Positions 33,710 to 41,381 of a DNA stretch of 52,710 nt are shown here, piece after piece. The notes under the pieces were generated by a model, which saw only the letters and a list, made by a program, of their open reading frames with translations, did no database searches and was not told the origin of the DNA. This DNA comes from DUTS01 sp050951605 (GTDB taxonomy: Bacteria > Bacillota > Peptococcia > DRI-13 > DTU073): assembly GCA_050951605.1 (NCBI GenBank), contig JBMNJJ010000004.1, positions 1-52,710 of the forward strand, given 5' to 3'. The position numbers and the translations under genes were made by a program. The number at the start of each line of letters is the position of its first letter. The stretch's first letter is position 1.

Positions 33710-33877
33710 TTAGCGACGACGTCGAGAAGGTCTAAACATATCTAATGTGCCAAGAATAATATGAGCAATACCGAAGCCTTTAATTCCAGCCCCTAATGGA
33801 CCGCGAATTTTAGAACCAATTCCTGTTACGGCAGCACCTAATCCGGTAACAAACCAACTAGTTCTATTTTTTTTCAT
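33710..33877 (-). CDS. Small conserved-looking hydrophobic protein
   Basis: A 55-residue frame with a good ribosome site (GGAGGTG) before ATG 33877. It encodes a basic start, MKKNRTSWFVTGLGAAVTG, a Gly-rich middle (GSKIRGPLGAGIKGFG), a short hydrophobic segment, AHIILGTLDMF, and a strongly basic end, RPSRRRR. It reads cleanly and fills a gap that would otherwise be empty. I recall similar short 'GLGAxVxGxG...GFGxAHIxLG' proteins in Firmicutes but cannot name a function. It is divergent from the zinc-ribbon gene at 34032 and convergent with mscS. Confidence 0.7.
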   Translation of the reverse strand: MKKNRTSWFVTGLGAAVTGIGSKIRGPLGAGIKGFGIAHIILGTLDMFRPSRRRR

Positions 33878-34031
33878 TAAGCATTCACCTCCGCAGTAAT
33901 ATTATTTCTTACTATTTTTTAAATATGCCTTGGTAAAATTACATATTAAAAATTGATTGAAAAAAATATTTTATGGATAAAATAGTGAAGACGATAAAAG
34001 AAGTAATAGTTTATCACAGGAGGTAATGCTG

Positions 34032-34187
34032 GTGACCTTAAAAGCTTGTCCTAAATGTCAACATCGTTTTTATCAAATTATGGGTCATTCTATGAAAGAA
34101 ACCCAACAAAAAGAACATTATGTGATGTGTTCTTCTTGTGGTTCTCTTTTAGGTACATTTCGAGAATCTGAAGAAATTAAAAATTGA
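34032..34187 (+). CDS. Small zinc-ribbon protein
   Basis: A 51-residue protein with two C-x2-C knuckles, ACPKCQHRF and VMCSSCGSL, about 30 residues apart, typical of a small zinc ribbon. AGGAGG (34018-34023) lies eight bases before GTG 34032; the in-frame ATG at 34026 is too close to it. A clean terminator follows. There is no further clue to function; small zinc ribbons often bind nucleic acid or a protein partner. Confidence 0.7.
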   Translation: MTLKACPKCQHRFYQIMGHSMKETQQKEHYVMCSSCGSLLGTFRESEEIKN

Positions 34188-34213
34188 TGAGCCCTAGAGG
34201 CTCATTTCTTTTT
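34187..34213 (+). terminator. Rho-independent terminator after the small zinc-ribbon gene
   Basis: ATGAGCC / GGCTCAT, 7-bp stem with a five-base loop, followed by TTCTTTTT. It overlaps the stop codon. Confidence 0.8.
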
Positions 34214-34224
34214 AAAAAGCTTTA

Positions 34225-34233
34225 TGCTATAAT
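34225..34233 (+). promoter_or_regulatory. Extended -10 promoter of the ynbB-like gene
   Basis: TGCTATAAT is a perfect TG-n-TATAAT. The expected transcription start, seven bases downstream, coincides with the GTG at 34240, implying a leaderless or very short leader. Confidence 0.65.
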
Positions 34234-34239
34234 TTTGAC

Positions 34240-35535
34240 GTGGAGGCGAGAATAATTAGTACATATTACGATTATTTACACAAAGAATATCAAATTAATT
34301 TTAAACTTATCGAGACAATGCAAGAAGCTAGTACAAGCTGTCAACCATTTTTTCAAAACATAAAAGAGATTGTAGAAAGTAATCAATTAAAAATTTTACG
34401 TTCTTTTCAACAAAATAGAATAACAGATTTTCATTTAAATGGTTCCACAGGTTATGGTTATGGTGATGAGGGACGAGATAAATTAGAGAAAGTCTATGCT
34501 AGTATTTTTAAGGCAGAAAAAGCTTTGGTTCGTTCACAAATTGTTTCTGGTACTCATGCCATTGCTTTAGGAATAATGGGAAATTTAAAGAGAGGGGAGG
34601 AGCTCATTTCAGCCACAGGTCGCCCTTATGATACTTTACTTAAAGTTATTGGGATACACGGGGAAGAGGGCTCTCTAATTCAAAATGGTATAAAATATCG
34701 TGAAATTCCTTTGACCGAAGAAAAAGGAATTAACTTAGAACAGCTTTATAACAGCATTTCTCCTCAAACAAAAATGATTATTTTTCAACGTTCTAAGGGT
34801 TATGAATGGAGACCTTCTTTTAGTATTGCTAAATTAACTGAAGCTATAAAAATTGTTAAAAGTCGTTTTCCGGAGATTATTTGTATGGTTGATAACTGCT
34901 ACGGTGAATTTGTGGAAAATCAAGAACCTTTAGAAGGAGGAGCTGATTTAATTGCCGGTTCTTTAATCAAAAATCCCGGAGGCGGTATAGCTTTAACAGG
35001 AGGATATCTTGCCGGTAAAGAAGAATTAATCAATAATGCGGCATTACGTTTGACTGCACCTGGTATCGACCTGGAAGTAGGTTCAAGTTTAAATTTTAAT
35101 CGCCCTGCTTATCAAGGTTTATTTTTAGCTCCTTTGATTGTCGGAGAAGCTTTACAAGGAGCTGTTCTAGCCGCTAAATTTTTTCAATTACTAGGGTTTC
35201 CGGTACTTCCTCAATTTGATGAACAGCGAACAGATATAATTCAAGCCATTAGATTAGGGAGTCGCGAATTAATGCTATCTTTTTGTCATGGTTTACAAAA
35301 AGCTTGCCCTTTAGATTCCTACGTAAAACCTGAACCGGCTTTATTACCTGGTTATACTGATGAAGTAATTATGGCCGGTGGAACGTTTATTCAAGGTTCT
35401 TCTATTGAATTAAGTGCCGATGGACCCATCCGACCTCCTTATAATATTTACTTGCAAGGTGGTTTATCCTTGGGGCATATTAAAACCGGTATAATACTGG
35501 CAGCAGAAGAAATGAGCAAAATAAAAAATAATTAA
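34240..35535 (+). CDS. PLP-dependent enzyme of the YnbB/'aluminum resistance' family (methionine gamma-lyase-like)
   Basis: A 431-residue Cys/Met-metabolism-type PLP protein. Family blocks: FHLNGSTGYGYGDEGRDKLE, RSQIVSGTHAIALGIMGN, VDNCYGEFVE, the PLP lysine in DLIAGSLIKNPGGGIALTGGYL, and DEVIMAGGTFIQGSSIELSADGP. The B. subtilis counterpart YnbB also lies downstream of spoVK. The biochemical role is not established; the 'aluminum resistance' name comes from an old phenotype. The start is unclear. GTG 34240 lies at the predicted transcription start, while GGAGG (34242-34246) would best serve a rare ATT at 34255. No ATG precedes the conserved region. Confidence 0.85.
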   Translation: MEARIISTYYDYLHKEYQINFKLIETMQEASTSCQPFFQNIKEIVESNQLKILRSFQQNRITDFHLNGSTGYGYGDEGRDKLEKVYASIFKAEKALVRSQIVSGTHAIALGIMGNLKRGEELISATGRPYDTLLKVIGIHGEEGSLIQNGIKYREIPLTEEKGINLEQLYNSISPQTKMIIFQRSKGYEWRPSFSIAKLTEAIKIVKSRFPEIICMVDNCYGEFVENQEPLEGGADLIAGSLIKNPGGGIALTGGYLAGKEELINNAALRLTAPGIDLEVGSSLNFNRPAYQGLFLAPLIVGEALQGAVLAAKFFQLLGFPVLPQFDEQRTDIIQAIRLGSRELMLSFCHGLQKACPLDSYVKPEPALLPGYTDEVIMAGGTFIQGSSIELSADGPIRPPYNIYLQGGLSLGHIKTGIILAAEEMSKIKNN

Positions 35536-35553
35536 AGATAACTTAGTATAAAA

Positions 35554-35579
35554 AAACAAGCAGATTAATATGCTTATTT
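35554..35579 (+). terminator. Weak terminator-like hairpin before ddl
   Basis: AAACAAGCA / TGCTTATTT with an eight-base loop and one mismatch, followed by T and A; modest stability. Confidence 0.4.
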
Positions 35580-35604
35580 TATAAAAGAAAGGTGGAGAAA
35601 TTGA

Positions 35605-36699
35605 ATGTCCAAACTTAAAGTTGCTTTAGTTTTTGGCGGACGTTCAGGAGAACATGAAGTTTCCCGAAACTCAGCATATACAGTTGCTCAAGGTTTAAAA
35701 CAGAATTATGAGGTTTTTCCCATAGGTATAGCTAAAGATGGTCAATGGTATGGACCTATACCTATAGCCGAGATACCAACGTTTACTCCCGAAAAATTTA
35801 ATGAGCATAAAGTAACTATTTTACCTAATCCGGCAGCTAATGGTACGATCTATTCATTACCAGATTTAAAACCACTGGCTAAAGCACAAGCTTTTTTCCC
35901 AGTTCTACATGGTACTTTTGGCGAAGATGGTACAATTCAAGGGCTATTTGAACTAGCTCAAGTTCCTTATGTGGGAGCCGGTGTCTTGGCTTCATCTGCC
36001 GGGATGGATAAAGTAATCATGAAAAATCTTTTTGCTCAAGCTGAATTACCCCAAGTGCCTTTTCTTTCTTTTTTACGTAAAGAAATAGAAAAGGACCTCC
36101 AAGCTGTTCTCGAAAAAATAGAAACAGACCTTGGTTATCCTTGTTTTGTGAAGCCTGTTAATTTAGGTTCTAGTGTAGGAATTTCTAAAGTCTCAAACCA
36201 AGAGCAACTGAAAGCCGCACTTCTTACCGCAGCACATTATGATCGTAAAATAATTATCGAAAAGGGGGTAGAGGCACGAGAGTTTGAGATCAGTGTCCTC
36301 GGTAATGATGAACCAATTGTCTCCTTACCAGGCGAAATTGTTCCTAGTAACGAGTTTTATGATTATCATGCTAAATATATTAATGATGACTCTACGCTTT
36401 ACATACCGGCTCGTTTAGAAGATGAGCAGATTAAAGAAATGCAAGTATTCGCAGTTAAAGCTTTTAAAGCAATTGATTGTTCCGGTCTTTCTAGAGTAGA
36501 CTTCTTTCTTACCAAGGATACACAGGAAATTTTAGTCAATGAAATCAATACGCTACCCGGATTTACATCGATAAGTATGTATCCGAAACTTTGGGAACAC
36601 TCGGGTATTCCTTTAGCAGAACTTACCTCTAAACTGGTAAAATTAGCTTTAGAGCATTATGAAGAAAAAAGTAAAAATATAACTTCTTATGAGTTGTAA
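35605..36699 (+). CDS. ddl: D-alanine--D-alanine ligase
   Basis: A 364-residue ATP-grasp ligase making D-Ala-D-Ala for peptidoglycan. Motifs: FGGRSGEHEVSRNSAYTV at the N-terminus, FPVLHGTFGEDGTIQGLFE, PYVGAGVLASSAGMDK, CFVKPVNLGSSVGISKV, DYHAKYINDDSTLYIPA (with the YH.. Y segment typical of the D-Ala enzyme, not D-lactate), and VNEINTLPGFTSISMYPKL. The ATG at 35605 follows AAAGGTGGAG. It ends two bases before the convergent lexA stop. Confidence 0.95.
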   Translation: MSKLKVALVFGGRSGEHEVSRNSAYTVAQGLKQNYEVFPIGIAKDGQWYGPIPIAEIPTFTPEKFNEHKVTILPNPAANGTIYSLPDLKPLAKAQAFFPVLHGTFGEDGTIQGLFELAQVPYVGAGVLASSAGMDKVIMKNLFAQAELPQVPFLSFLRKEIEKDLQAVLEKIETDLGYPCFVKPVNLGSSVGISKVSNQEQLKAALLTAAHYDRKIIIEKGVEAREFEISVLGNDEPIVSLPGEIVPSNEFYDYHAKYINDDSTLYIPARLEDEQIKEMQVFAVKAFKAIDCSGLSRVDFFLTKDTQEILVNEINTLPGFTSISMYPKLWEHSGIPLAELTSKLVKLALEHYEEKSKNITSYEL

Positions 36700-36701
36700 A
36701 A

Positions 36702-37328
36702 TTAGATTCTACGTACTAGACCGATAACTTTGCCTAAGATACGCAATTCCTGATTACTTCGAATAATTATGGGTGCATAATAATCGTTTTCCGGTTGTAG
36801 GCGAATATAATTATGCCCCTTAAAAAATCTTTTAACTGTGGCTTCATCTTCAATAAGAGCGACAACAATCTCTCCATCTTGAGCTGTATTTTGCTTTCTA
36901 ACAATCACCATATCCCCATCTAAAATCCCTACATTAATCATACTGTCCCCTACAATATTTAACATAAAAACATCTTCGGATCTGGTAAAGTCAAGGGGGA
37001 GGGGGAAGGTATCTTCAATATTTTCTACGGCTAAAATAGGAGCTCCAGCCGTAACCCGACCGACGACAGGTACATTTACTAAATCTTTATTAATTTTAAA
37101 GCTATTGTTTAAGACCTCGATCGCTCTTGGTTTAGTCGGGTCTTTTTTAATATATCCCTTTTTCTCTAGTTGATTTAAATGATTATGCACAGTAGCACTC
37201 GAACTTAAGCCAACAGTTTCTCCAATTTCCCTCACAGTTGGAGGATAACCCTTGCTTTTAATTTCTTCGATAATAACTTTAAGAATCTCTTTTTGCCTTT
37301 CGGTTAAGTCTTCAAAGTTCTCATACAT
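36702..37328 (-). CDS. lexA: LexA repressor
   Basis: A 208-residue SOS repressor and self-cleaving peptidase. The winged helix is LTERQKEILKVIIEEIKSKG with PPTVREIGETVGLSSSATVH. The cleavage Ala-Gly is in RVTAGAPILA; the catalytic Ser is in NIVGDSMIN, and the Lys in DEATVKRFF. The ATG at 37328 is chosen: it begins at MYENFEDLT, GGGGGGA lies six bases before it, and the length suits the family. The longer frame would add an unlikely 26 residues. LexA boxes in the divergent promoter region with yneA imply repression of both genes, relieved by RecA after DNA damage. Confidence 0.96.
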   Translation of the reverse strand: MYENFEDLTERQKEILKVIIEEIKSKGYPPTVREIGETVGLSSSATVHNHLNQLEKKGYIKKDPTKPRAIEVLNNSFKINKDLVNVPVVGRVTAGAPILAVENIEDTFPLPLDFTRSEDVFMLNIVGDSMINVGILDGDMVIVRKQNTAQDGEIVVALIEDEATVKRFFKGHNYIRLQPENDYYAPIIIRSNQELRILGKVIGLVRRI

Positions 37329-37384
37329 TAACAATCCCCCCATAGAAACTAATACTTGAGAAGATTGTACCATAAGTAGGCATC

Positions 37385-37473
37385 TTTTGCAAACGTTTGT
37401 TTGCAAAAGATTTTAAAAACAGCTTGACTACGAACGTTAGTTCTGTTAAACTATATTTAGGAACATACGTTTG
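37385..37473. promoter_or_regulatory. lexA-yneA SOS control region with three LexA-type boxes
   Basis: The Bacillus-type box is CGAAC-N4-GTTYC. Box 1, CGAACGTTAGTTCT (37431-37444), lies between the -35 TTGACT (37424-37429) and the -10 TAAACT (37447-37452; spacing 17) of yneA. Box 2, GGAACATACGTTTG (37460-37473), covers the yneA transcription start. Box 3, CAAACGTTTGTTTG (37390-37403), lies on the lexA side, inside a perfect palindrome TTTTGCAAAC / GTTTGCAAAA (37385-37408). Confidence 0.8.
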
Positions 37474-37486
37474 GAGTTGAGAAAAC

Positions 37487-37801
37487 ATGTATCAAAAAAG
37501 AATGCAAAGAAAATTAATGAGAAAAAAGAAAAGAATCACTTTCTTTATTGGCTTGTTTTTATTTTCTACATTTGCTTTACCACTGATCAACCCCACAGTC
37601 TTAGAAGCTCATACACCTAAAGAATATATTGCAGTAATAGTGGAAGACGGGGATTCACTTTGGAAAATTGCTATGCGATTCGCTGATAAACAAACAGATA
37701 TACGTCATTACATTAATCTGATTCAAGAGCATAATGAAATGAAAACTGTTGATATTTATCCGGGTGAGGTTATCAAAGTACCTTTATATGTACATAAATA
37801 A
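37487..37801 (+). CDS. yneA: LysM-domain cell-division inhibitor, YneA-like
   Basis: A 104-residue secreted or membrane-tethered protein. After a basic start comes one hydrophobic segment (FFIGLFLFSTFALPLI), then a LysM domain at about residues 50-100 (VIVEDGDSLWKIAMRFADKQ ... IYPGEVIKVP). In B. subtilis the lexA-divergent YneA has the same build (one membrane segment plus LysM) and halts division during the SOS response. Size, domain order, divergent position and LexA boxes all agree. Start ATG 37487 with TGGAG upstream. A strong terminator follows. Confidence 0.85.
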   Translation: MYQKRMQRKLMRKKKRITFFIGLFLFSTFALPLINPTVLEAHTPKEYIAVIVEDGDSLWKIAMRFADKQTDIRHYINLIQEHNEMKTVDIYPGEVIKVPLYVHK

Positions 37802-37820
37802 AATCAGAGAGATTAAAACG

Positions 37821-37876
37821 GCTTCTTAAAATGCCCCACAATTAATTAGAAATAAATAGCTAAGGTGTTTATACCT
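37821..37876. repeat. 56-bp direct repeat, copy 1
   Basis: GCTTCTTAAAATGCC (37821-37835) through AGCTAAGGTGTTTATACCT. It matches 38036-38090 at most positions. The hairpin seen in copy 2 is degraded here. Confidence 0.7.
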
Positions 37877-37877
37877 A

Positions 37878-37912
37878 TATACCTGGTTTCTCCAGGTATA
37901 TTTTTCTTTTTT
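37878..37912 (+). terminator. Rho-independent terminator after yneA
   Basis: TATACCTGG / CCAGGTATA, 9-bp perfect stem with a five-base loop, then TTTTTCTTTTTT. Confidence 0.9.
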
Positions 37913-38035
37913 CCACTTCCGATAATGGTCATTATGTTAACTAGGATGATTTTACGAACATAAATTCATTATTTTCTTTTCAAGACTTTTAATAATCCTT
38001 TCTTGTTCCTCCAATTGATAAAGTATTAAAATTAC
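37913..38035. other. Non-coding spacer
   Basis: AT-rich, T-dense sequence between the yneA terminator and the second direct repeat. I see no gene, promoter or structured element in it. Confidence 0.5.
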
Positions 38036-38090
38036 GCTTCTTAAAATGCCTCAGAATCGATTAGAAATATATGGCTAAGGTGTTTATACC
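38036..38090. repeat. 56-bp direct repeat, copy 2
   Basis: Second copy of the repeat at 37821. It ends within the hairpin that follows the symporter gene, so one copy works as part of a terminator. Confidence 0.7.
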
Positions 38091-38099
38091 TTAGCCATA
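38070..38099 (-). terminator. Hairpin after the symporter gene
   Basis: TATGGCTAAGGT / ACCTTAGCCATA, 12-bp perfect stem with a six-base loop, six bases after the minus-strand stop; the following T-run is poor (TATTTC). Confidence 0.6.
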
Positions 38100-38104
38100 A
38101 TTGA

Positions 38105-39610
38105 TCATTCATTTTCTAAAGGTTTTATTGCTCGATTAAATTGTTCCTTAATTTCTTCATCAGGCTCTTTTCCGAAAATGCTAACTAAATAAATAGTAAG
38201 TATTGATAAAATAAAACCGGGGATAATTTCATATACACCTAATCCAATGAAATTTTTCCAAATTATCACGGTAGCTCCCCCTACTATCATCCCCCACAGA
38301 ACACCTGTTCCAGTGGTGCGTTTCCAAAATAGGGAACACAAAATGGCCGGACCAAATGTAGCCCCAAAACCAGCCCAAGCATAAGCAACTAAATTTAAAA
38401 CACTCCCTCCTGCTTTAGCCAAAACAAGTGCTAAAACAGCGATCAAAATTACGGCTAAACGACCTACCCAAATTAATTCTTTTTGCGAAGCATTTTTACG
38501 GAAAAACGCTTTATAAAAGTCTTCTGTTAAAGCACTAGAGGCTACTAAGAGCTGAGAATCTATCGTACTCATAATAGCTGCTAATACAGCCGCTAATAAT
38601 AAACCGGCAATCCAGGGATTATATAATACCTTAACTAGCATGATAAAGACCTGTTCCGGATCTTGTAATGGTTGGGAGAAAAAAGAAATACCACAAAATC
38701 CGACAAACAAAGCACCCCATAAGGTAAGAACTACCCATATAACAGCAATTAATTGCGCTTTCGGGACATCTTTAGCTGAACGAATGCCCATAAATCTGGC
38801 TAAAATATGAGGTTGACCAAAATAACCTAAGCCCCATGCCATTAGAGAAATCACTACTAATAAACTAAAATCACCATTTTCCGAAACCCAGAAAATATTA
38901 TTCGCAAAGTCATAGGCTACAGTCTTAGTTGCATCTAGTAAATCAACATTAATAGTACCTAAAGTATTCCATAATGAACCGAATCCACCCATATTACTAA
39001 TCATTGTAATCGGTACGAATAATAAGGCCAAGAACATCAAAGAACCTTGGATAAAATCGGTATAACTAACAGCCAAAAATCCTCCTAAGAATGTATAGCA
39101 AATTATAACAAAGGCACCAATTAAAACAGCCACATTATAATTAAGTCCAAAACTTGCTTCAAAAAGCTTTCCGCCGGCAACTAATCCTGAAGCAGTATAG
39201 AATAAATAAAAAATTAAAATTAAAATAGCTGAAATAATTCTAAGTAGGTGTGTTTTATCTTTAAATCTATTTTCAAAATAATCCGACAGGGTCAAAGAAT
39301 TATTAGTAATTTCGGTGTAGCGGCGTAAACGTTGGGCAATAAATTGCCAATTAAGATATGTTCCAATCGCTAAACCTATCGCAATCCACATTGCATTTAA
39401 TCCTGTAGCATAAGCGGCTCCGGGAAGCCCTAATAATAACCAACCACTCATATCACTGGCCTGAGCTGAAAATGCAGCGACCCAACTATTTAAATTACGA
39501 CCACCCAGAATATAATCGGATAAAGAATTAGTTTTATAATACCCTATGACCCCTATAATTAACATTAGAATAAGATAAATAGAAAATGCTGTAATTGTAG
39601 CTATATTCAT
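38105..39610 (-). CDS. Sodium/solute symporter (SSS family, PutP-like)
   Basis: A 501-residue symporter with about 13 hydrophobic segments. Typical SSS features: SLSDYILGGRNLNSWVAAFSAQASDMSGWLL at the first helices, TYLNWQFIAQRLRRYTE, and the sodium-symporter segment GGFLAVSYTDFIQGSLMF. Also present are GYFGQPHILARFMGIRSAKD and STIDSQLLVASSALTEDFY. The pattern with DMSGW and GQPHI is the proline-carrier type, so Na+/proline uptake is the best guess. ATG 39610 follows AGAAGGGAG. A tiny gene lies immediately upstream and is probably co-transcribed. Confidence 0.9.
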   Translation of the reverse strand: MNIATITAFSIYLILMLIIGVIGYYKTNSLSDYILGGRNLNSWVAAFSAQASDMSGWLLLGLPGAAYATGLNAMWIAIGLAIGTYLNWQFIAQRLRRYTEITNNSLTLSDYFENRFKDKTHLLRIISAILILIFYLFYTASGLVAGGKLFEASFGLNYNVAVLIGAFVIICYTFLGGFLAVSYTDFIQGSLMFLALLFVPITMISNMGGFGSLWNTLGTINVDLLDATKTVAYDFANNIFWVSENGDFSLLVVISLMAWGLGYFGQPHILARFMGIRSAKDVPKAQLIAVIWVVLTLWGALFVGFCGISFFSQPLQDPEQVFIMLVKVLYNPWIAGLLLAAVLAAIMSTIDSQLLVASSALTEDFYKAFFRKNASQKELIWVGRLAVILIAVLALVLAKAGGSVLNLVAYAWAGFGATFGPAILCSLFWKRTTGTGVLWGMIVGGATVIIWKNFIGLGVYEIIPGFILSILTIYLVSIFGKEPDEEIKEQFNRAIKPLENE

Positions 39611-39612
39611 TA

Positions 39613-39720
39613 TTACTTGTTTCTCCCTTCTTTAAGCAATGAAATAAATGATAGTATGACTATGGTAATCATAGGCACATAAAACCAAAACCAGGTCAAT
39701 GCTGGCAACTTATAAGACAT
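39613..39720 (-). CDS. Single-helix small accessory protein of the symporter
   Basis: A 35-residue frame starting at ATG 39720 behind GGGAGGAG and ending two bases before the symporter start. It reads MSYKLPALTWFWFYVPMITI and then a hydrophobic stretch ending in KEGRNK: one membrane helix with a basic inner end. Small one-helix partners directly upstream of SSS and NSS transporters are a known arrangement ('symporter small accessory protein'), so a stabilising or regulatory subunit is likely. Too short for most gene finders. Confidence 0.7.
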   Translation of the reverse strand: MSYKLPALTWFWFYVPMITIVILSFISLLKEGRNK

Positions 39721-39847
39721 GTTTTGCTCCTCCCTATTACTTCATCTTTTATTTTAAATTTTTATACATAGTTACTATTATACACATATCTCTAGTACTT
39801 GCCCAGTAATAAATTTAAATAAAACAACCGGGGAGATGCTAGTTGTT

Positions 39848-40384
39848 TCATTTAATCATCTCTGAAAGTTTTTTTAAGTACAGTTGATAATTTTGATTGG
39901 AAAAAAGTACAAATAATATTTCTTTAATTTTATCTTGATGTGTATCTAAAAAATCCTTTACTGCTTTTATAGCTACTTCTGAAGCCTTTTCAAGGGGATA
40001 TTTATAAACTCCTGTAGAAATCGAAGGAAAAGCAATGGTCTGGACATTGTTTTCTACAGCGACTTTTAGAGAATTATAGTAAGCATTATAGAGTAGTTTA
40101 CTTTCTTGATGGTTGTCACCTCTATATCTGGGTCCAACTGTATGGATAACATATTGACAGGGTAAATTTCCACCTGTCGTAATTTTGGCTTCACCAGTGG
40201 GACAGCCACCTAGCTTTTTACATTCTTCCAAAATGGCGGGTCCTCCGGCACGGTGGATCGCTCCATCTACCCCTCCCCCTCCTAAAAGACTATTGTTAGC
40301 AGCATTGACAATAGCCTCAGTTTCGACTTTGGTAATATCTTCTTTGATTACTTTGATTGTGGTTCCTCGGTAATTGTATATCAT
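39848..40384 (-). CDS. Macrodomain protein (O-acetyl-ADP-ribose deacetylase, YmdB-like)
   Basis: A 178-residue single macrodomain. Binding and catalytic signatures: VETEAIVNAANNSLLGGGGV, DGAIHRAGG, CPTGEAKITTGG, VIHTVGPRY, and FPSISTGVYKYP. This matches the TARG1-unrelated MacroD/YmdB type, which removes acetyl groups from O-acetyl-ADP-ribose or ADP-ribose from proteins; the E. coli protein also modulates RNase III. No ADP-ribosyltransferase is adjacent, so a housekeeping role is likelier than a toxin-antidote role. ATG 40384 follows AAAAGGAGTGG. Confidence 0.93.
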   Translation of the reverse strand: MIYNYRGTTIKVIKEDITKVETEAIVNAANNSLLGGGGVDGAIHRAGGPAILEECKKLGGCPTGEAKITTGGNLPCQYVIHTVGPRYRGDNHQESKLLYNAYYNSLKVAVENNVQTIAFPSISTGVYKYPLEKASEVAIKAVKDFLDTHQDKIKEILFVLFSNQNYQLYLKKLSEMIK

Positions 40385-40496
40385 TATTCCCCACTCCTTT
40401 TAAAACTTTTTGGCAAGTTCTAGTGTTCCTATATGAAAAAATAAGAAACATGTTATATAATTGATATATCCATAAGCTAGCGGAGGTATTAAGAAA

Positions 40497-41378
40497 ATGA
40501 AAAAAGCCTTGCTGATTTATAATCCTTTTTCGGGTGACCGCGGTATTCTGCATCAACTTGATTTAATTCTAAAAACAGCCCAAGAAAACGAAGTGTGCTT
40601 ATTTCCCTATCGTATTGATAAAAATAATAATGATAACTTTTTAGCAACACTTGAATTAAACAAATTTGATTTTGTGATTCTTTCCGGTGGTGACGGTACG
40701 TTAAATACTACTATTAACTTTCTCCTAAAAAATGGTTATAACTTACCTGTAGGCATCATTCCTGCTGGGACATGTAATGACTTTGCTAGTAGTCTTAGCA
40801 TTCCTACAAATTTAATTGATTGTTTAAAGATTATTTTTTCAGGTAAAACGCTTGATGTTGACCTCGGTTTAATTAATGATGACCTTTATTTCTTAAATAC
40901 TTGTGCGGGTGGGCTATTCGTTGATGTTTCTTTTAATACACATGATGAATTAAAGAGAAACTTTGGGCCTTTAGCTTACTACTTAAAAGCTTTAGGTGAA
41001 GTAGCCCATAAAAAATCATTTCCCTTAAAAATAACGACAGAATCTGATTGTATTGAAGTAAAAGGTCTGCTTTTCTGTATTCTTAACGGTACCCACGGAG
41101 GAGGGTTTTCTAATCTGCTTAAAGATGCGGATATTTCTGATGGATTAATGGATATTATTATTATTAAAAATTGTTATCATATTGATCTAGCCAATTTATT
41201 TTTCCGTGTTTTAAGCCAGGAGTCACTTAATAATAAAAATGCTCTTCGTATTAAAGCTAAAGAATGTTTTATCGAAGGTCCGAATGACGTCTATTTAAGT
41301 GTAGATGGAGAAAAAGGCCCTTCTTTACCTGTTAAAGTAAAATTTCTACACAAGGCTTTAAAAGTATTTGTGCCATAG
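40497..41378 (+). CDS. Diacylglycerol/lipid kinase (YegS/DgkB family)
   Basis: A 293-residue lipid kinase. The N-terminal LLIYNPFSGDRGI, the nucleotide-binding VILSGGDGTLNTTINFLL, GIIPAGTCNDFASSL and the later FCILNGTHGGGFSNLLKDA with ISDGLMDIIII are typical of the diacylglycerol-kinase catalytic family. In Firmicutes the DgkB type recycles diacylglycerol from lipoteichoic acid synthesis; the substrate here is inferred. Cytoplasmic face, no membrane segments. ATG 40497 follows CGGAGG. It is divergent from the macrodomain gene and convergent with the PTS-like gene three bases away. Confidence 0.88.
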   Translation: MKKALLIYNPFSGDRGILHQLDLILKTAQENEVCLFPYRIDKNNNDNFLATLELNKFDFVILSGGDGTLNTTINFLLKNGYNLPVGIIPAGTCNDFASSLSIPTNLIDCLKIIFSGKTLDVDLGLINDDLYFLNTCAGGLFVDVSFNTHDELKRNFGPLAYYLKALGEVAHKKSFPLKITTESDCIEVKGLLFCILNGTHGGGFSNLLKDADISDGLMDIIIIKNCYHIDLANLFFRVLSQESLNNKNALRIKAKECFIEGPNDVYLSVDGEKGPSLPVKVKFLHKALKVFVP

Positions 41379-41381
41379 AGT

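Noticed and set aside
39848..40384. DarTG-like toxin-antitoxin with the macrodomain protein as antidote
   Set aside because: No DarT-type ADP-ribosyltransferase gene is adjacent on either strand.
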